In this document: positions 1-8,409 of the stretch, piece after piece
Layout: the number at the start of each line of letters is the position of its first letter
Numbering within the stretch: position 1 is the stretch's first letter
Assembly (NCBI GenBank): GCA_002369135.1
Contig: DFEY01000003.1
Coordinates: 757,495 to 821,494, forward strand
Direction: 5' to 3'
Origin: Lachnospira sp. UBA3790
Lineage (GTDB): Bacteria > Bacillota > Clostridia > Lachnospirales > Lachnospiraceae
Length of the DNA: 64,000 nucleotides
The notes under the pieces: model-generated
Databases searched by the model: none
Told to the model about the DNA's origin: nothing
What the model saw: the letters and a program-made list of their open reading frames with translations, nothing else
Program-made: the position numbers and the translations under genes

Positions 1-679
1 CAGCACCTGTTGAGTTAGGTACGATATTAACTGCAGCTGCTCTAGATCTTCTTAAGTCACCCTTTCTCTGTGGTCCATCAAGAGTCATCTGGTCACCTGT
101 GTATGCGTGAATTGTAAGCATGATACCACTCTGGATTTCTGCAAACTTATTCAAAGCATCAGCCATAGGTGCTAGACAGTTTGTTGTACATGAAGCAGCT
201 GAGATAATAGTATCTTCTGGCTTCAATGTCTCGTGGTTTGTGTTATACACGATAGTTGGAAGATCGTTTCCAGCTGGTGCTGAGATAACAACCTTACGAG
301 CTCCAGCATCGATATGTGCCTGAGCTTTTTCTTTTGATGTGTAGAAACCTGTACACTCAAGTACTACGTCTACTCCCAATTCTCCCCATGGGCATTTTGA
401 AGCATCAGCTTCAGCGTAGATCTTGATTTCTTTACCAGCAACGATGATAGAATCATCTGTAGCTTCTACGTGCTCTGCTAAATCATATTTACCCTGTGAT
501 GAGTCATATTTTAGAAGATGAGCTAGCATCTTAGGGCTTGTTAAATCGTTGATAGCTACGATCTCATAACCACCACCGAAAATCTGCTTAAGTCCTTCAA
601 AACCTTCAGCGAAAAACATCTGTCTGAAAGCTAGACGTCCAATACGACCAAATCCATTAATTGCAACTTTTACTGACAT
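1..679 (-). CDS. gap: Glyceraldehyde-3-phosphate dehydrogenase, type I (partial, C-terminus outside window)
   Basis: Cytosolic glycolytic enzyme converting glyceraldehyde-3-phosphate, phosphate and NAD+ to 1,3-bisphosphoglycerate and NADH. About 226 N-terminal residues are visible; the rest lies before position 1. The start MSVKVAINGFGRIGR carries the Rossmann NAD-binding loop, and the active-site stretch SAASCTTNC (catalytic Cys near residue 164) is present, followed by the TIHAYTGDQ region. A short insertion near residues 25-37 moves the Cys later than usual. The ATG at 677-679 follows a consensus AGGAGG site and a well-formed promoter at 740-768. The identity is certain from the motifs. 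Confidence 0.97.
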   Translation of the reverse strand, partial: MSVKVAINGFGRIGRLAFRQMFFAEGFEGLKQIFGGGYEIVAINDLTSPKMLAHLLKYDSSQGKYDLAEHVEATDDSIIVAGKEIKIYAEADASKCPWGELGVDVVLECTGFYTSKEKAQAHIDAGARKVVISAPAGNDLPTIVYNTNHETLKPEDTIISAASCTTNCLAPMADALNKFAEIQSGIMLTIHAYTGDQMTLDGPQRKGDLRRSRAAAVNIVPNSTGA

Positions 680-739
680 TTAATTGTCCTCCTAAATTAT
701 TAATTTTTTTAATTTTTTACAAAAATTAACTCAAGAAAT

Positions 740-768
740 ATTCTACCTTTAATAGGGCGAAAATTCAA
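740..768 (-). promoter_or_regulatory. Sigma-A promoter of gap
   Basis: On the minus strand TTGAAT (763-768), a 17-nt spacer and TAGAAT (740-745) form a good housekeeping promoter. Transcription should begin near 733, giving a roughly 54-nt AT-rich leader before the gap start. The spacer contains CCCTATTAAAGG, a word also seen in the palindrome upstream of ptb; this may be chance. Confidence 0.75.
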
Positions 769-808
769 GCACTTTTTTGTTAAAAATTTATCAAAATAGC
801 ACTATTTT

Positions 809-1384
809 TTAGTACTTTTTGTTCATCCCAATTGTTAGCACGAAACCTAGTATTAATCCTGTAATAGCGCCACCTAAATGCGCCATCCAGTCTACTCCCG
901 CTGACATATTTCCAAACACCATAATCGCGAGAACTATTAGGCTTCTAATACCAACTGTTTTATCGAACGAGCTTCTGTTTCTAATGGTCAAAACTACCAT
1001 CGCGCCAAAGATAGCCATTATCGCTCCAGATGCTCCTACACTTGGTACATAATGGCTTGTTGCTATATCATAATATGCCGACAAAGCACACGCGCCTAAG
1101 CCTCCGACAAAGTAAGTGATTGTATACTTTACAGGGCCAAATGCATTCTCTATGGAATAACCTACTGCGGCTAGCATTAGCATATTGTTAAACAAATGCC
1201 CTGTGTCTGCATGCAAAAACATATGCGTAAATATTCTGTACCACTCACCATTTTCTACTGCTGGTACATACATAGCATATTGTTCAAAAACCACATCAGG
1301 ATTTCCTACCATATTTACAAGATAGAAAACAATTACATTTACAAGTATTAAAACTGCTGTAACTCTAGGTACTCTACTTCTCAT
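809..1384 (-). CDS. Rhomboid family intramembrane serine protease
   Basis: Integral membrane protease of about 191 residues that would cleave substrate transmembrane helices within the bilayer. Hallmarks are visible: HLFNN after helix 1 (His63, Asn67), the GASGA catalytic serine motif (Ser119) and the AHLGG histidine motif (His169), with six or so hydrophobic segments. I chose the ATG at 1382-1384 because GAGAGG sits just upstream. A longer GTG start at 1411 would overlap a TATAAT-like -10 element at 1414-1419 and has no ribosome site. It is monocistronic and divergent from the histidinol phosphatase gene. The substrate is unknown. Confidence 0.9.
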   Translation of the reverse strand: MRSRVPRVTAVLILVNVIVFYLVNMVGNPDVVFEQYAMYVPAVENGEWYRIFTHMFLHADTGHLFNNMLMLAAVGYSIENAFGPVKYTITYFVGGLGACALSAYYDIATSHYVPSVGASGAIMAIFGAMVVLTIRNRSSFDKTVGIRSLIVLAIMVFGNMSAGVDWMAHLGGAITGLILGFVLTIGMNKKY

Positions 1385-1413
1385 GTCTTTTCCTCTCAAG
1401 ATTTTTTGCACTT

Positions 1414-1449
1414 ATTATAGTACCATTTTTCTCGTTTTATTGTTATACT
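1414..1449. promoter_or_regulatory. Divergent -10 elements for the rhomboid and hisK genes
   Basis: The minus strand has TATAAT at 1414-1419, about 30 nt before the rhomboid ATG. The plus strand has an extended -10, TGtTATACT, at 1441-1449, about 27 nt before hisK. No convincing -35 box accompanies either, so these are tentative. Confidence 0.45.
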
Positions 1450-1475
1450 TATTTAGGAATTCTTAAGGAGATATT

Positions 1476-2243
1476 ATGTATTCAGATTTTCACGTGCACA
1501 GTGATTTATCGTTTGACTCTAAAGAGCCAGCCGAGAATCAGGTAAAGCGTGCCATTGAACTAAATATGGAAAAGATTTGTTTCACAGAACACCACGATAT
1601 CGGTTGGTATTTTGAGGGAAACACTTCTATGATCGATATGGACAAATATAACAAAACCATATCTTCTTTGCGTGAAAAATATTCTGACAAGATTGAGATT
1701 CTTCAGGGAATTGAGATTGGAATTACAAAAGAAAATATTTCCGAGGCAAAGGAATTTATTAAGAATAATAATTTCGACTTTGTCATCGGTTCATTCCACG
1801 AACTAAACGGCGAAGACCCATACTACCCTGGCTTTTGGGATGGTAAATCTGAAGCTGAGATAATAGATGATTACTTTAATGTGACTTATAAGTTATTAAA
1901 AGATTTTATTCATGTAGATACGTTAGGTCACTTGGATTACATCGTTCGCTACTGCCCTAGCAGAGATGCAAACTATAACCCAATGGTAGATCAAAAAGAA
2001 GTAATAGATAATATTTTAAATCTTTTAATCGAGCGAGATATTTGTTTAGAGATAAACACATCCAACCTCGCCAAAAGATTTGACTTCGCTCATCCACATC
2101 CAGATATATTAAAACGATATGCTGAACTTGGTGGTAAGAAAGTTACAATTGGATCAGATGCCCACCAAGCTGACAAACTAGGATACGGATTCAACGAGAT
2201 AAAAAAATTAATTGAAGAGTTAGACCTTGAAGTTAAACAATAG
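1476..2243 (+). CDS. hisK: Histidinol-phosphatase, PHP family
   Basis: A 255-residue PHP-domain metal-dependent phosphoesterase, probably hydrolysing histidinol phosphate in histidine synthesis. Metal-binding motifs are visible: FHVHSDLS at the N-terminus, CFTEHHD near residue 35, GSFHE near 107, the central HLDY, and GSDAHQ near the C-terminus. The start has AAGGAG seven bases upstream. It stands alone rather than in a his operon; hisC lies 55 kb away in this window, also outside a his operon. Other PHP phosphoesterases share these motifs, so the exact substrate is likely but not proven. Confidence 0.82.
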   Translation: MYSDFHVHSDLSFDSKEPAENQVKRAIELNMEKICFTEHHDIGWYFEGNTSMIDMDKYNKTISSLREKYSDKIEILQGIEIGITKENISEAKEFIKNNNFDFVIGSFHELNGEDPYYPGFWDGKSEAEIIDDYFNVTYKLLKDFIHVDTLGHLDYIVRYCPSRDANYNPMVDQKEVIDNILNLLIERDICLEINTSNLAKRFDFAHPHPDILKRYAELGGKKVTIGSDAHQADKLGYGFNEIKKLIEELDLEVKQ

Positions 2244-2247
2244 GTCT

Positions 2248-2348
2248 ATAAAAATTATCTTTAATAAAAAAGGAAAAACATAGGGTGATGAGCGATTTTA
2301 AGCGAGCACCCTATGTTTTTCCTTTTTGGTAAAAAGACTAATTTTTAT
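2248..2348. terminator. Palindromic repeat copy 1: bidirectional terminator between hisK and gtrA
   Basis: A perfect 21-bp stem (2267-2287 with 2307-2327) encloses a 19-nt loop (2288-2306). It is flanked by weaker outer arms (ATAAAAATTA at 2248-2257, inverted at 2339-2348) that run through the gtrA stop codon. T-rich stem ends allow termination in both directions. Read on the minus strand the loop is CTCGCTTAAAATCGCTCAT, 16 of 19 identical to the loop of the palindrome at 33922-34048. Confidence 0.85.
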
Positions 2349-2767
2349 TCGGTCTTTTTATTTGCAACATCATTTGTATCTATTGTTTTTCTAAATACGA
2401 AAAATCTATCGTATAAATACTCCGTCACTAGATTACAAGCCATAACCATTAGCGTTACAATATTACCATTCAATCCTACGGTTTGTTCTAAGTAATTTCC
2501 ACCTAGAGTTGAAAGAGGCGTAAATACTGCATAGAATGCCGCCACTTTAAGCATGGCTATTGGCACATTGTTTGAAGACTTAAAAGTATATCGTCTGTTA
2601 AATGTGAAATTCCAGAGCACTGATAAAACAAGTGCTGTTAGGTAGCTTGGCCACCAAGGAATCTTAATCAAGTTGTACATCAGAGCAAAAACAACTATTT
2701 CTATAACGCCTGCTGATACTGAAAATAACACAAATTTAAGTGTTCTAACTAGTTCTTTATTCATCAT
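2345..2767 (-). CDS. GtrA family membrane protein
   Basis: A 140-residue protein with four hydrophobic helices and the GtrA pattern: Lys/Arg-rich start, an FxLxGxxxxxxxF-type first helix, then WNFTFNRRYTF after helix 2. GtrA proteins are thought to help move lipid-linked sugars across the membrane or to modify polysaccharide export. Its ATG overlaps the stop of the capA-like gene (ATGA), so the two are translationally coupled. It is the last gene of the minus-strand operon and ends inside palindromic repeat copy 1. The sugar substrate is unknown. Confidence 0.85.
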   Translation of the reverse strand: MMNKELVRTLKFVLFSVSAGVIEIVVFALMYNLIKIPWWPSYLTALVLSVLWNFTFNRRYTFKSSNNVPIAMLKVAAFYAVFTPLSTLGGNYLEQTVGLNGNIVTLMVMACNLVTEYLYDRFFVFRKTIDTNDVANKKTE

Positions 2768-3831
2768 AGTGGTGAGTCCGCCTTTCCTTTCATAAAGTCT
2801 TTAACTTTCTTTCTCTCTCTTTTGTTTGTAATAATCTTAGGTTTCCAATTGTTAGTTGGTCCTGTATAAACATAGCAAGGAATAATCTTACCCTTCTCTT
2901 TTGAAACTTTTCCATCATCAATTGTCAAAGTGTGTTGATAAATCATTGTTCTATTCTCTGGATGTCTATTTCCGCCAAAGACAAAGTTACCCATCGAATA
3001 AATAATCGTTTTACCTTTATATTTTTCGAGCGGCTGAAGAACGTGAGGATGATCTCCTATCACTAAATCAGCTCCAGCATCTATCAGTTTATGACAAGCA
3101 TTTACTTTCCACTCTTCTGGTTTATGAATCGCTTCTGTTCCACCGTGGAAGTAAACAATCTGATAATCACTCTCTTTACTAGCCTTCTTAATGTGTTTCT
3201 TTATGGTAGGAACGGCACCTTCTTGATACATCGTGATTCCAATCACTCCAATTGTATATCCATCTTTTTCGTAATAACAAATCTTGTTTTGCTCGCCCCA
3301 ATCTACTCCTACTTTGTCGAGCGCTTTCTTTGTGTCCTTATAACCTTGAGGGCCGTAGTCATTTATATGATTGTTATCAATCGATACGTAATCAATTCCG
3401 CCCACTTTAAGAATCCTAGCATTTTTTGTCTTTGTCTTAAACCAGTATGCTTCGATGTTTGGATCTGCACTCTGACCTTTCTCGGAAATTTGCAAATTCT
3501 TACTATCAGAATAAACATTCTCCGCATCGGCTATAGTCAAATCATCATTCTTAAACAAGAAACTTACTTCTGATAAAAAGTATGATGGATCTTCCACATC
3601 AGCTACATCATTAAAACAATTCTCATAATGAGTTCTCTCGTCTGTCGCACAAAGCATATCTCCGACAAAGTGCATTTGTATTTCAAATGGCGCTTTGGTA
3701 GTAGGCTCTGGTGTTGTTGTTTCTTTTTTTGTAGTCTCTTTTTTTACAGTTTGTTTTGTATCATTTCCACAACCAGTAATAGACATCACAAGCAGCGAAA
3801 AAAGCACAACCAAACTAATTATTTTTTTCAT
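2764..3831 (-). CDS. CapA-like lipoprotein (poly-gamma-glutamate/CapA metallophosphatase-like family)
   Basis: A 355-residue secreted lipoprotein: lysine start, hydrophobic core, then lipobox SITGC with Cys21, followed by a Thr/Lys/Glu linker (residues 25-48). The body matches the PGA_cap domain: HFVGDMLC, VSIDNNHINDYG, GVIGITMY, YFHGG and VIGDHPHVLQP, with Asp/His residues placed for two metals. Family members include CapA of poly-glutamate capsules, but many function outside capsule synthesis and no capBC genes are here. The start codon directly abuts the stop of the upstream ABC gene (TAAATG), with GAGGGAG as ribosome site. Confidence 0.88.
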   Translation of the reverse strand: MKKIISLVVLFSLLVMSITGCGNDTKQTVKKETTKKETTTPEPTTKAPFEIQMHFVGDMLCATDERTHYENCFNDVADVEDPSYFLSEVSFLFKNDDLTIADAENVYSDSKNLQISEKGQSADPNIEAYWFKTKTKNARILKVGGIDYVSIDNNHINDYGPQGYKDTKKALDKVGVDWGEQNKICYYEKDGYTIGVIGITMYQEGAVPTIKKHIKKASKESDYQIVYFHGGTEAIHKPEEWKVNACHKLIDAGADLVIGDHPHVLQPLEKYKGKTIIYSMGNFVFGGNRHPENRTMIYQHTLTIDDGKVSKEKGKIIPCYVYTGPTNNWKPKIITNKRERKKVKDFMKGKADSPL

Positions 3832-5571
3832 TTACACTCCCTCTTTCACCTTCAAAGTTCCATCTTTCATTTCCAGAACTTTGTCTGCATTTTGAATTGT
3901 AGACAATCTATGCGCAACAATAAATGTTGTTCTTCCATTCATCATCTTCTCAAACGCTCTTTGAATTCTCATTTCAGTTCTAGTATCTATGCTAGATGTA
4001 GCCTCATCCAAAATTAACATTGGTGGTAAGTCTAGCATTAGGCGTGCGATACAAAGTAACTGTTTTTGACCTTGAGATAAATTCTCTCCATCCTCTGTCA
4101 CTATAGTATCGTATCCATCTGGGAGTTTGCTAATAAAGTTGTGTGCATGACATTCCTTACAAGCTTTTACCATTTCTTCATCAGACGCGTCTGGTTTTGC
4201 AAACTTAATATTATCTCTAATAGAAGCATTTCTAACCCAAGTATCCTGAAGCACCATTCCAAACGATGCGCGAAGACTTTCTCTTGTCATATCTGTAATG
4301 TCTACGCCATCTATCTTTATACTTCCGCTATCAAGTTCATAGAATCTCATAAGAAGATTTACAAAAGTAGTTTTCCCGGCACCAGTTTCACCGACTATGG
4401 CAATAGTTTCGCCAGGCTGAACTTCCAAATTTACATCGTTCAATATCTTCTTAGGATCTTCTCTAACTTCATCCTCTTCTGGATTTTGATTTCTATTTTT
4501 GTATTCATATGAGAAGTAAAGATGTTCTACACTTACCTGTCCATCAGGATTTTCTAAAACTATCTTTCCATCGTCCTTAATATTTACTTCTTCATCTATC
4601 AACTCAAATACACGACCAGCTGAAGCCAATGCATTTTGAAGTTCTGTGATTACTCCAGAGATTTCATTGAACGGTTTCATGTACTGAGTTGCGTATGTAA
4701 GAATCGCCATCAAAGAACCTACTGTAATCTCAGCATTAGGTCCAGCCACTCCAGTAACCACGCAAACCAAACCGCCGCACACAGCCACTCCAGCGTAAAT
4801 CAAATTGTTCACAAATCTTGTAGTTGGATTTGTGAGCGACGAATAAAATGTAGCCTTTGTATAACACTTCTCTAATCTCTCATTTGTCTCGTCAAATTTT
4901 TCAAGTTGACTCTCTTCTCTCGAGAATGCTTTAACAAGTTTTGCACCCTTTACAGTTTCTTCAATAATCGCTGTTTGCTCTGCACGAACCTTCGACTGTT
5001 TTCTAAACATATCATATGTATGCTTTGCAACGAACCTTGCAATCACAATTGAAAGTGGAGTTAAAACGATAACCACCAATGCCACTTTCCAATTGATAAG
5101 CACCATAAACACGAGCGTCAAAAGTATTGTCATTATTCCTGAGAAGAAACTAGTAAATCCCATCAATAGACCATCAGCTAGTTGATCCACATCAGTAATA
5201 ATCTTACTAATCAACTCGCCCTTCGAATGTCTATCTATATAACTGATTGGGAGCATCTGAATCTTACAGAAAGTTTCTTGTCTGATATCTCGAATCAAGT
5301 TGTATGTAATCTTGTTATTGATCACACCCATTATCCACTGAATAAAGCATGCCAAAATCACAACTACCAAAATGATAATTGCAGTCTTTGTGACTTCCTT
5401 AAATTCTACTTTTCCTTTGCCGATGATGTGGTCAGTTGCATCACCAATAATCTTTGGCACATACAATGTGGCCACGACAAAGACAAGTGAAAGAATAATC
5501 GAGATTGCCAGTAATACTCTATATTTTTTTAATCTTTGGCCCAGACGTTTAAGGGCATACTTACTACTCAT
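3832..5571 (-). CDS. ABC exporter, half-transporter with the consensus Walker B Glu
   Basis: A 579-residue type IV exporter half: six N-terminal helices, then a nucleotide-binding domain. Walker A is GETGAGKTT (394-402), Walker B ends LILDE (Glu523), but the signature is LSQGQ (498-502) rather than LSGGQ. An unusual acidic/basic insertion lies at about 356-376. I chose the ATG at 5569-5571, which follows GGAGGTGC; the longer GTG start lies inside that ribosome site. It overlaps the preceding ABC gene by 8 bp and pairs with it as a heterodimer (multidrug or lipid type). The cargo cannot be read from the sequence. Confidence 0.93.
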   Translation of the reverse strand: MSSKYALKRLGQRLKKYRVLLAISIILSLVFVVATLYVPKIIGDATDHIIGKGKVEFKEVTKTAIIILVVVILACFIQWIMGVINNKITYNLIRDIRQETFCKIQMLPISYIDRHSKGELISKIITDVDQLADGLLMGFTSFFSGIMTILLTLVFMVLINWKVALVVIVLTPLSIVIARFVAKHTYDMFRKQSKVRAEQTAIIEETVKGAKLVKAFSREESQLEKFDETNERLEKCYTKATFYSSLTNPTTRFVNNLIYAGVAVCGGLVCVVTGVAGPNAEITVGSLMAILTYATQYMKPFNEISGVITELQNALASAGRVFELIDEEVNIKDDGKIVLENPDGQVSVEHLYFSYEYKNRNQNPEEDEVREDPKKILNDVNLEVQPGETIAIVGETGAGKTTFVNLLMRFYELDSGSIKIDGVDITDMTRESLRASFGMVLQDTWVRNASIRDNIKFAKPDASDEEMVKACKECHAHNFISKLPDGYDTIVTEDGENLSQGQKQLLCIARLMLDLPPMLILDEATSSIDTRTEMRIQRAFEKMMNGRTTFIVAHRLSTIQNADKVLEMKDGTLKVKEGV

Positions 5572-7300
5572 ATGCACCTCCTATCTGGTCCGTATAAATG
5601 TTTTGCTTATACTGCGACTCGTGGATTTCCTTGTAAACTTCGCAAGTCTCTAGCAAGTCTTTGTGTGAACCTTTTCCTACTATTCTTCCTTCTTCCAAAA
5701 CAATAATCTCGTCCAAATCCATAATGGAATTTGTACGCTGAGACACAATAAACATCGTGGTGTTCGTGAGTGTCTTTAGATTTGTTTTTAGAAGCGCATC
5801 TGTATCATAATCGAGCGCGGATGAAGAGTCATCCAGAATCAAAACCTTTGGATTTCTCACCAATGCTCTAGCGATTGTTAATCTTTGACGCTGACCACCC
5901 GAGAAGTTTGAACCGTTATCTAGAACTTCTGCGTCCAGTCCGCCCTTTTCCATTACAAAATCATAGGCGCAAGCAAGTTTAAGAGCCTGTTCCATTTCAG
6001 CCTCTGTTGCTTTTTCATTTCCAAACTTAAGATTGCTTCTAACTGTTCCTCTAAACAACTGAACATCCTGTGGAGTGATTCCAAACATACTCCTCAAATC
6101 TTTTAGTTCGTATTCTTCTATATTCTTATCTCCGATTTTTAGATTTCCATCAGTCACCTTATAAAATCTTGGGAGCAAGTTTACGAGTGTCGATTTACCA
6201 GAACCAGTCGCTCCAATAATTCCAATCTTCTTACCCTTGCCCGCGGCAAAGGAAATATTTTCTAAAACATTTTCACTAGCACCTGGATATGCCATGGAAA
6301 CTTTGTCGAAGACAATCATCTCGTTCATTCCAAGTTTTTCAGTGCCGTCGTTTTCTTCTACTTCGTAATCCAAAACTTCATTCACGCGCTTAGCACTTGC
6401 GAATGCTTTTGTAAGGTTAATGATAAGCGCTGCCAGTTTAACAAGCTCAATTAGAATTTGAAGCATGTAGTTTACAAGCGCAACTATCTGACCTTGAGTT
6501 AGAAGCCCAGTGTCCACTTGCTTTCCACCGACCATCAAGATGGCGATGATTGCAAGGTTAATTATTAGGTAAGTACCTGGATTCATTATCGTTGCAACTT
6601 TACCTGCAAAGACTTGGAATCTATTTAGTGTATTGTTCTGTTCTCTATATGTTTCAATTTCGCTTTGCTGCTTATTAAATGCGCGGATTACTCTGACACC
6701 AGTCAAGTTTTCTCTAGTCGTAATCATAACCTTATCAAGTTTTTGCTGAACCTTGTTATACAAAGGAATGGTAATAACCATTATTCCAACAACTAAGAGC
6801 GCCAAAACCGGAACACTAATCACAAAGATTAGCGCTAGCTTAACATTTATAGTAAAAGCACAAACTACTGCTCCTATTACAATAACAGGAGATCTCATTA
6901 GTAGTCTGATACTCATATTTACTTGCGCCTGAATCATATTGATATCAGATGTAAGTCTAGTGATTAACGATGAACCACCCAGTTTGTCTAGGTCTTTGTC
7001 GGACAAAAGCGTAACCTTCTTAAACACATCATGTCTTAGCTTTGTTCCAAATCCACCTGCCGCACGCGCAGCCATATATTGCGCAATAAGTGCGATAGTT
7101 AAGCCGACAATTGCAAGCACAAATAACAAAGCCCCCATCTTCCAGATGTATGCTGTGTCGCTCTGTTTAATTCCGTTGTCAATTAGCAATGCGACAACAA
7201 TAGGAACGAGCAAGTCAAACACAGCCTCAATCATCTTTAAGATTGGAGCTAAAATTGAATCAACTATATGTCGTTTTAGATACTTCAATAATCTAAACAT
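5564..7300 (-). CDS. ABC exporter, half-transporter with degenerate Walker B (Asp for catalytic Glu)
   Basis: A 578-residue exporter half with six transmembrane helices and a C-terminal ATPase domain: Walker A GATGSGKST (363-371), signature FSGGQ (466-470), Walker B LILDD, with Asp491 in the catalytic Glu position. With the partner's LSQGQ signature this makes one degenerate and one competent ATP site, as in TM287/288- and BmrCD-type heterodimers. First gene of the operon ABC-ABC-capA-gtrA. A TATAAT-like hexamer at 7309-7314 lies only 8 nt before the ATG and no clear ribosome site is seen. Confidence 0.93.
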   Translation of the reverse strand: MFRLLKYLKRHIVDSILAPILKMIEAVFDLLVPIVVALLIDNGIKQSDTAYIWKMGALLFVLAIVGLTIALIAQYMAARAAGGFGTKLRHDVFKKVTLLSDKDLDKLGGSSLITRLTSDINMIQAQVNMSIRLLMRSPVIVIGAVVCAFTINVKLALIFVISVPVLALLVVGIMVITIPLYNKVQQKLDKVMITTRENLTGVRVIRAFNKQQSEIETYREQNNTLNRFQVFAGKVATIMNPGTYLIINLAIIAILMVGGKQVDTGLLTQGQIVALVNYMLQILIELVKLAALIINLTKAFASAKRVNEVLDYEVEENDGTEKLGMNEMIVFDKVSMAYPGASENVLENISFAAGKGKKIGIIGATGSGKSTLVNLLPRFYKVTDGNLKIGDKNIEEYELKDLRSMFGITPQDVQLFRGTVRSNLKFGNEKATEAEMEQALKLACAYDFVMEKGGLDAEVLDNGSNFSGGQRQRLTIARALVRNPKVLILDDSSSALDYDTDALLKTNLKTLTNTTMFIVSQRTNSIMDLDEIIVLEEGRIVGKGSHKDLLETCEVYKEIHESQYKQNIYTDQIGGAYE

Positions 7301-7366
7301 CTCTTTGTATTATAACCCATTTTATCTTGATTTTGCATACCTATTTTGATAGTATATATGGGATGT

Positions 7367-7390
7367 TTTAATAGGTTATTTCCTATTAAA
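7367..7390. promoter_or_regulatory. Inverted repeat in the ptb leader/operator region
   Basis: A perfect 9-bp inverted repeat, TTTAATAGG (7367-7375) and CCTATTAAA (7382-7390) around a 6-nt centre, lies 50 nt before the ptb start and just downstream of a TATATA-rich stretch that could hold a -10. It may be a repressor site or an mRNA hairpin. Confidence 0.5.
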
Positions 7391-7439
7391 TGAGTAATTT
7401 TATTTGCCGCAGGAAACGCGCGGCGGAATGGAGATAAAA

Positions 7440-8357
7440 ATGGCAAAAACATATGATGATTTACTTGCAAAAGTTGCAGCTTGTCCAGTAAAAAAAGTTG
7501 CCGTTGCATGTGCACAAGATGATGCTGTATTAGAGGCGGTTAAGGCTGCTAAAGAGAGAAACATTGCTGATGCTATATTGGTTGGTGATGAACAAAAAAT
7601 TAAAACTATTGCTAGCGTTTTGAAAATGCACATCGAAGACTTTGAGATTATTGATGTAAAGGATACATACGAGGCTGCTCTTACTGCTGTTAAGCTAGTA
7701 CACGATGGAAAAGCTGATATGTACATGAAAGGTTTGATTGATACTAAGTCATTCCTAAAGAGCGTTCTCGACAAAGAAGTTGGTCTTAGAACTGACAAGA
7801 CTTTGTCACACGTTTGTGTATTTGATATCGAGGGAATTGATCGTCTACTATTCTTATCGGACGTTGCTTTCATCCCATATCCAGACCTTGAGACAAAGGC
7901 CAACATTATCAGAAACACAGTTGAGATTGCTCAGGCTTGTGGAGTAGATAACCCTAAGGTTGCTCCTCTTGCTGCTGTTGAAGTGGTCAATCCTAAGATG
8001 GCTTGTACAGTAGAGGCCGAGGAACTCACAAAAATGAATGAAGCAGGCGATATTAAAGGTTGTATCGTGGATGGTCCACTTTCACTTGATCTTGCTATCG
8101 AGCCACAGGCTGCGTTCCACAAAGGAACAACAGACAGAAAGATTGTGGGTGATGCTGACATCCTACTATTCCCTGACATTCAAGCAGGTAATATCACATA
8201 TAAGAGTTTAGTTCACACTGCACCATGTAAGAACGGAAATATCCTAACAGGTACAAAAGCTCCTGTTATTCTTACTTCACGTTCTGATGAGTTTGAAGCA
8301 AAAGTTAACTCTATTGCACTAGGTGCTGTTGTGGCCGAGGCATTAAACAATAAATAA
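7440..8357 (+). CDS. ptb: Phosphate butyryltransferase
   Basis: A 305-residue cytosolic enzyme converting butyryl-CoA and phosphate to butyryl phosphate and CoA, in the phosphate acetyl/butyryltransferase family. Family features include VAVACAQDD near the N-terminus, DMYMKGLI, the LSHVCVFD region and the C-terminal DILLFPDIQAGN with its Asp/Asn phosphate and CoA contacts. I chose the ATG at 7440 because GGAG precedes it; a longer TTG start at 7404 lacks a ribosome site. It works with buk downstream to convert butyryl-CoA to butyrate with ATP gain, completing the pathway encoded at 12.8-18.9 kb. Confidence 0.95.
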   Translation: MAKTYDDLLAKVAACPVKKVAVACAQDDAVLEAVKAAKERNIADAILVGDEQKIKTIASVLKMHIEDFEIIDVKDTYEAALTAVKLVHDGKADMYMKGLIDTKSFLKSVLDKEVGLRTDKTLSHVCVFDIEGIDRLLFLSDVAFIPYPDLETKANIIRNTVEIAQACGVDNPKVAPLAAVEVVNPKMACTVEAEELTKMNEAGDIKGCIVDGPLSLDLAIEPQAAFHKGTTDRKIVGDADILLFPDIQAGNITYKSLVHTAPCKNGNILTGTKAPVILTSRSDEFEAKVNSIALGAVVAEALNNK

Positions 8358-8363
8358 GTATTT

Positions 8364-8396
8364 AAATAGCGTTGTCTTTGCAGCGCTATTTTTTTT
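8364..8396 (+). terminator. Terminator-like hairpin between ptb and buk
   Basis: AAATAGCG (8364-8371) pairs with CGCTATTT (8384-8391), followed by a run of Ts. It sits between two genes of one pathway, only about 14 nt before the buk start, so it is probably a partial terminator or mRNA-processing hairpin. Confidence 0.6.
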
Positions 8397-8409
8397 ATAG
8401 GAGGAAATT

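Noticed and set aside
3091..3573. Plus-strand open frame of 160 codons opposite the CapA-like gene
   Set aside because: It lies antisense to a gene with clear motifs and has no ribosome site or recognisable domain.
7400..7918. Minus-strand open frame opposite ptb
   Set aside because: Antisense shadow of ptb; Ser/Ala-rich product without a family match or ribosome site.
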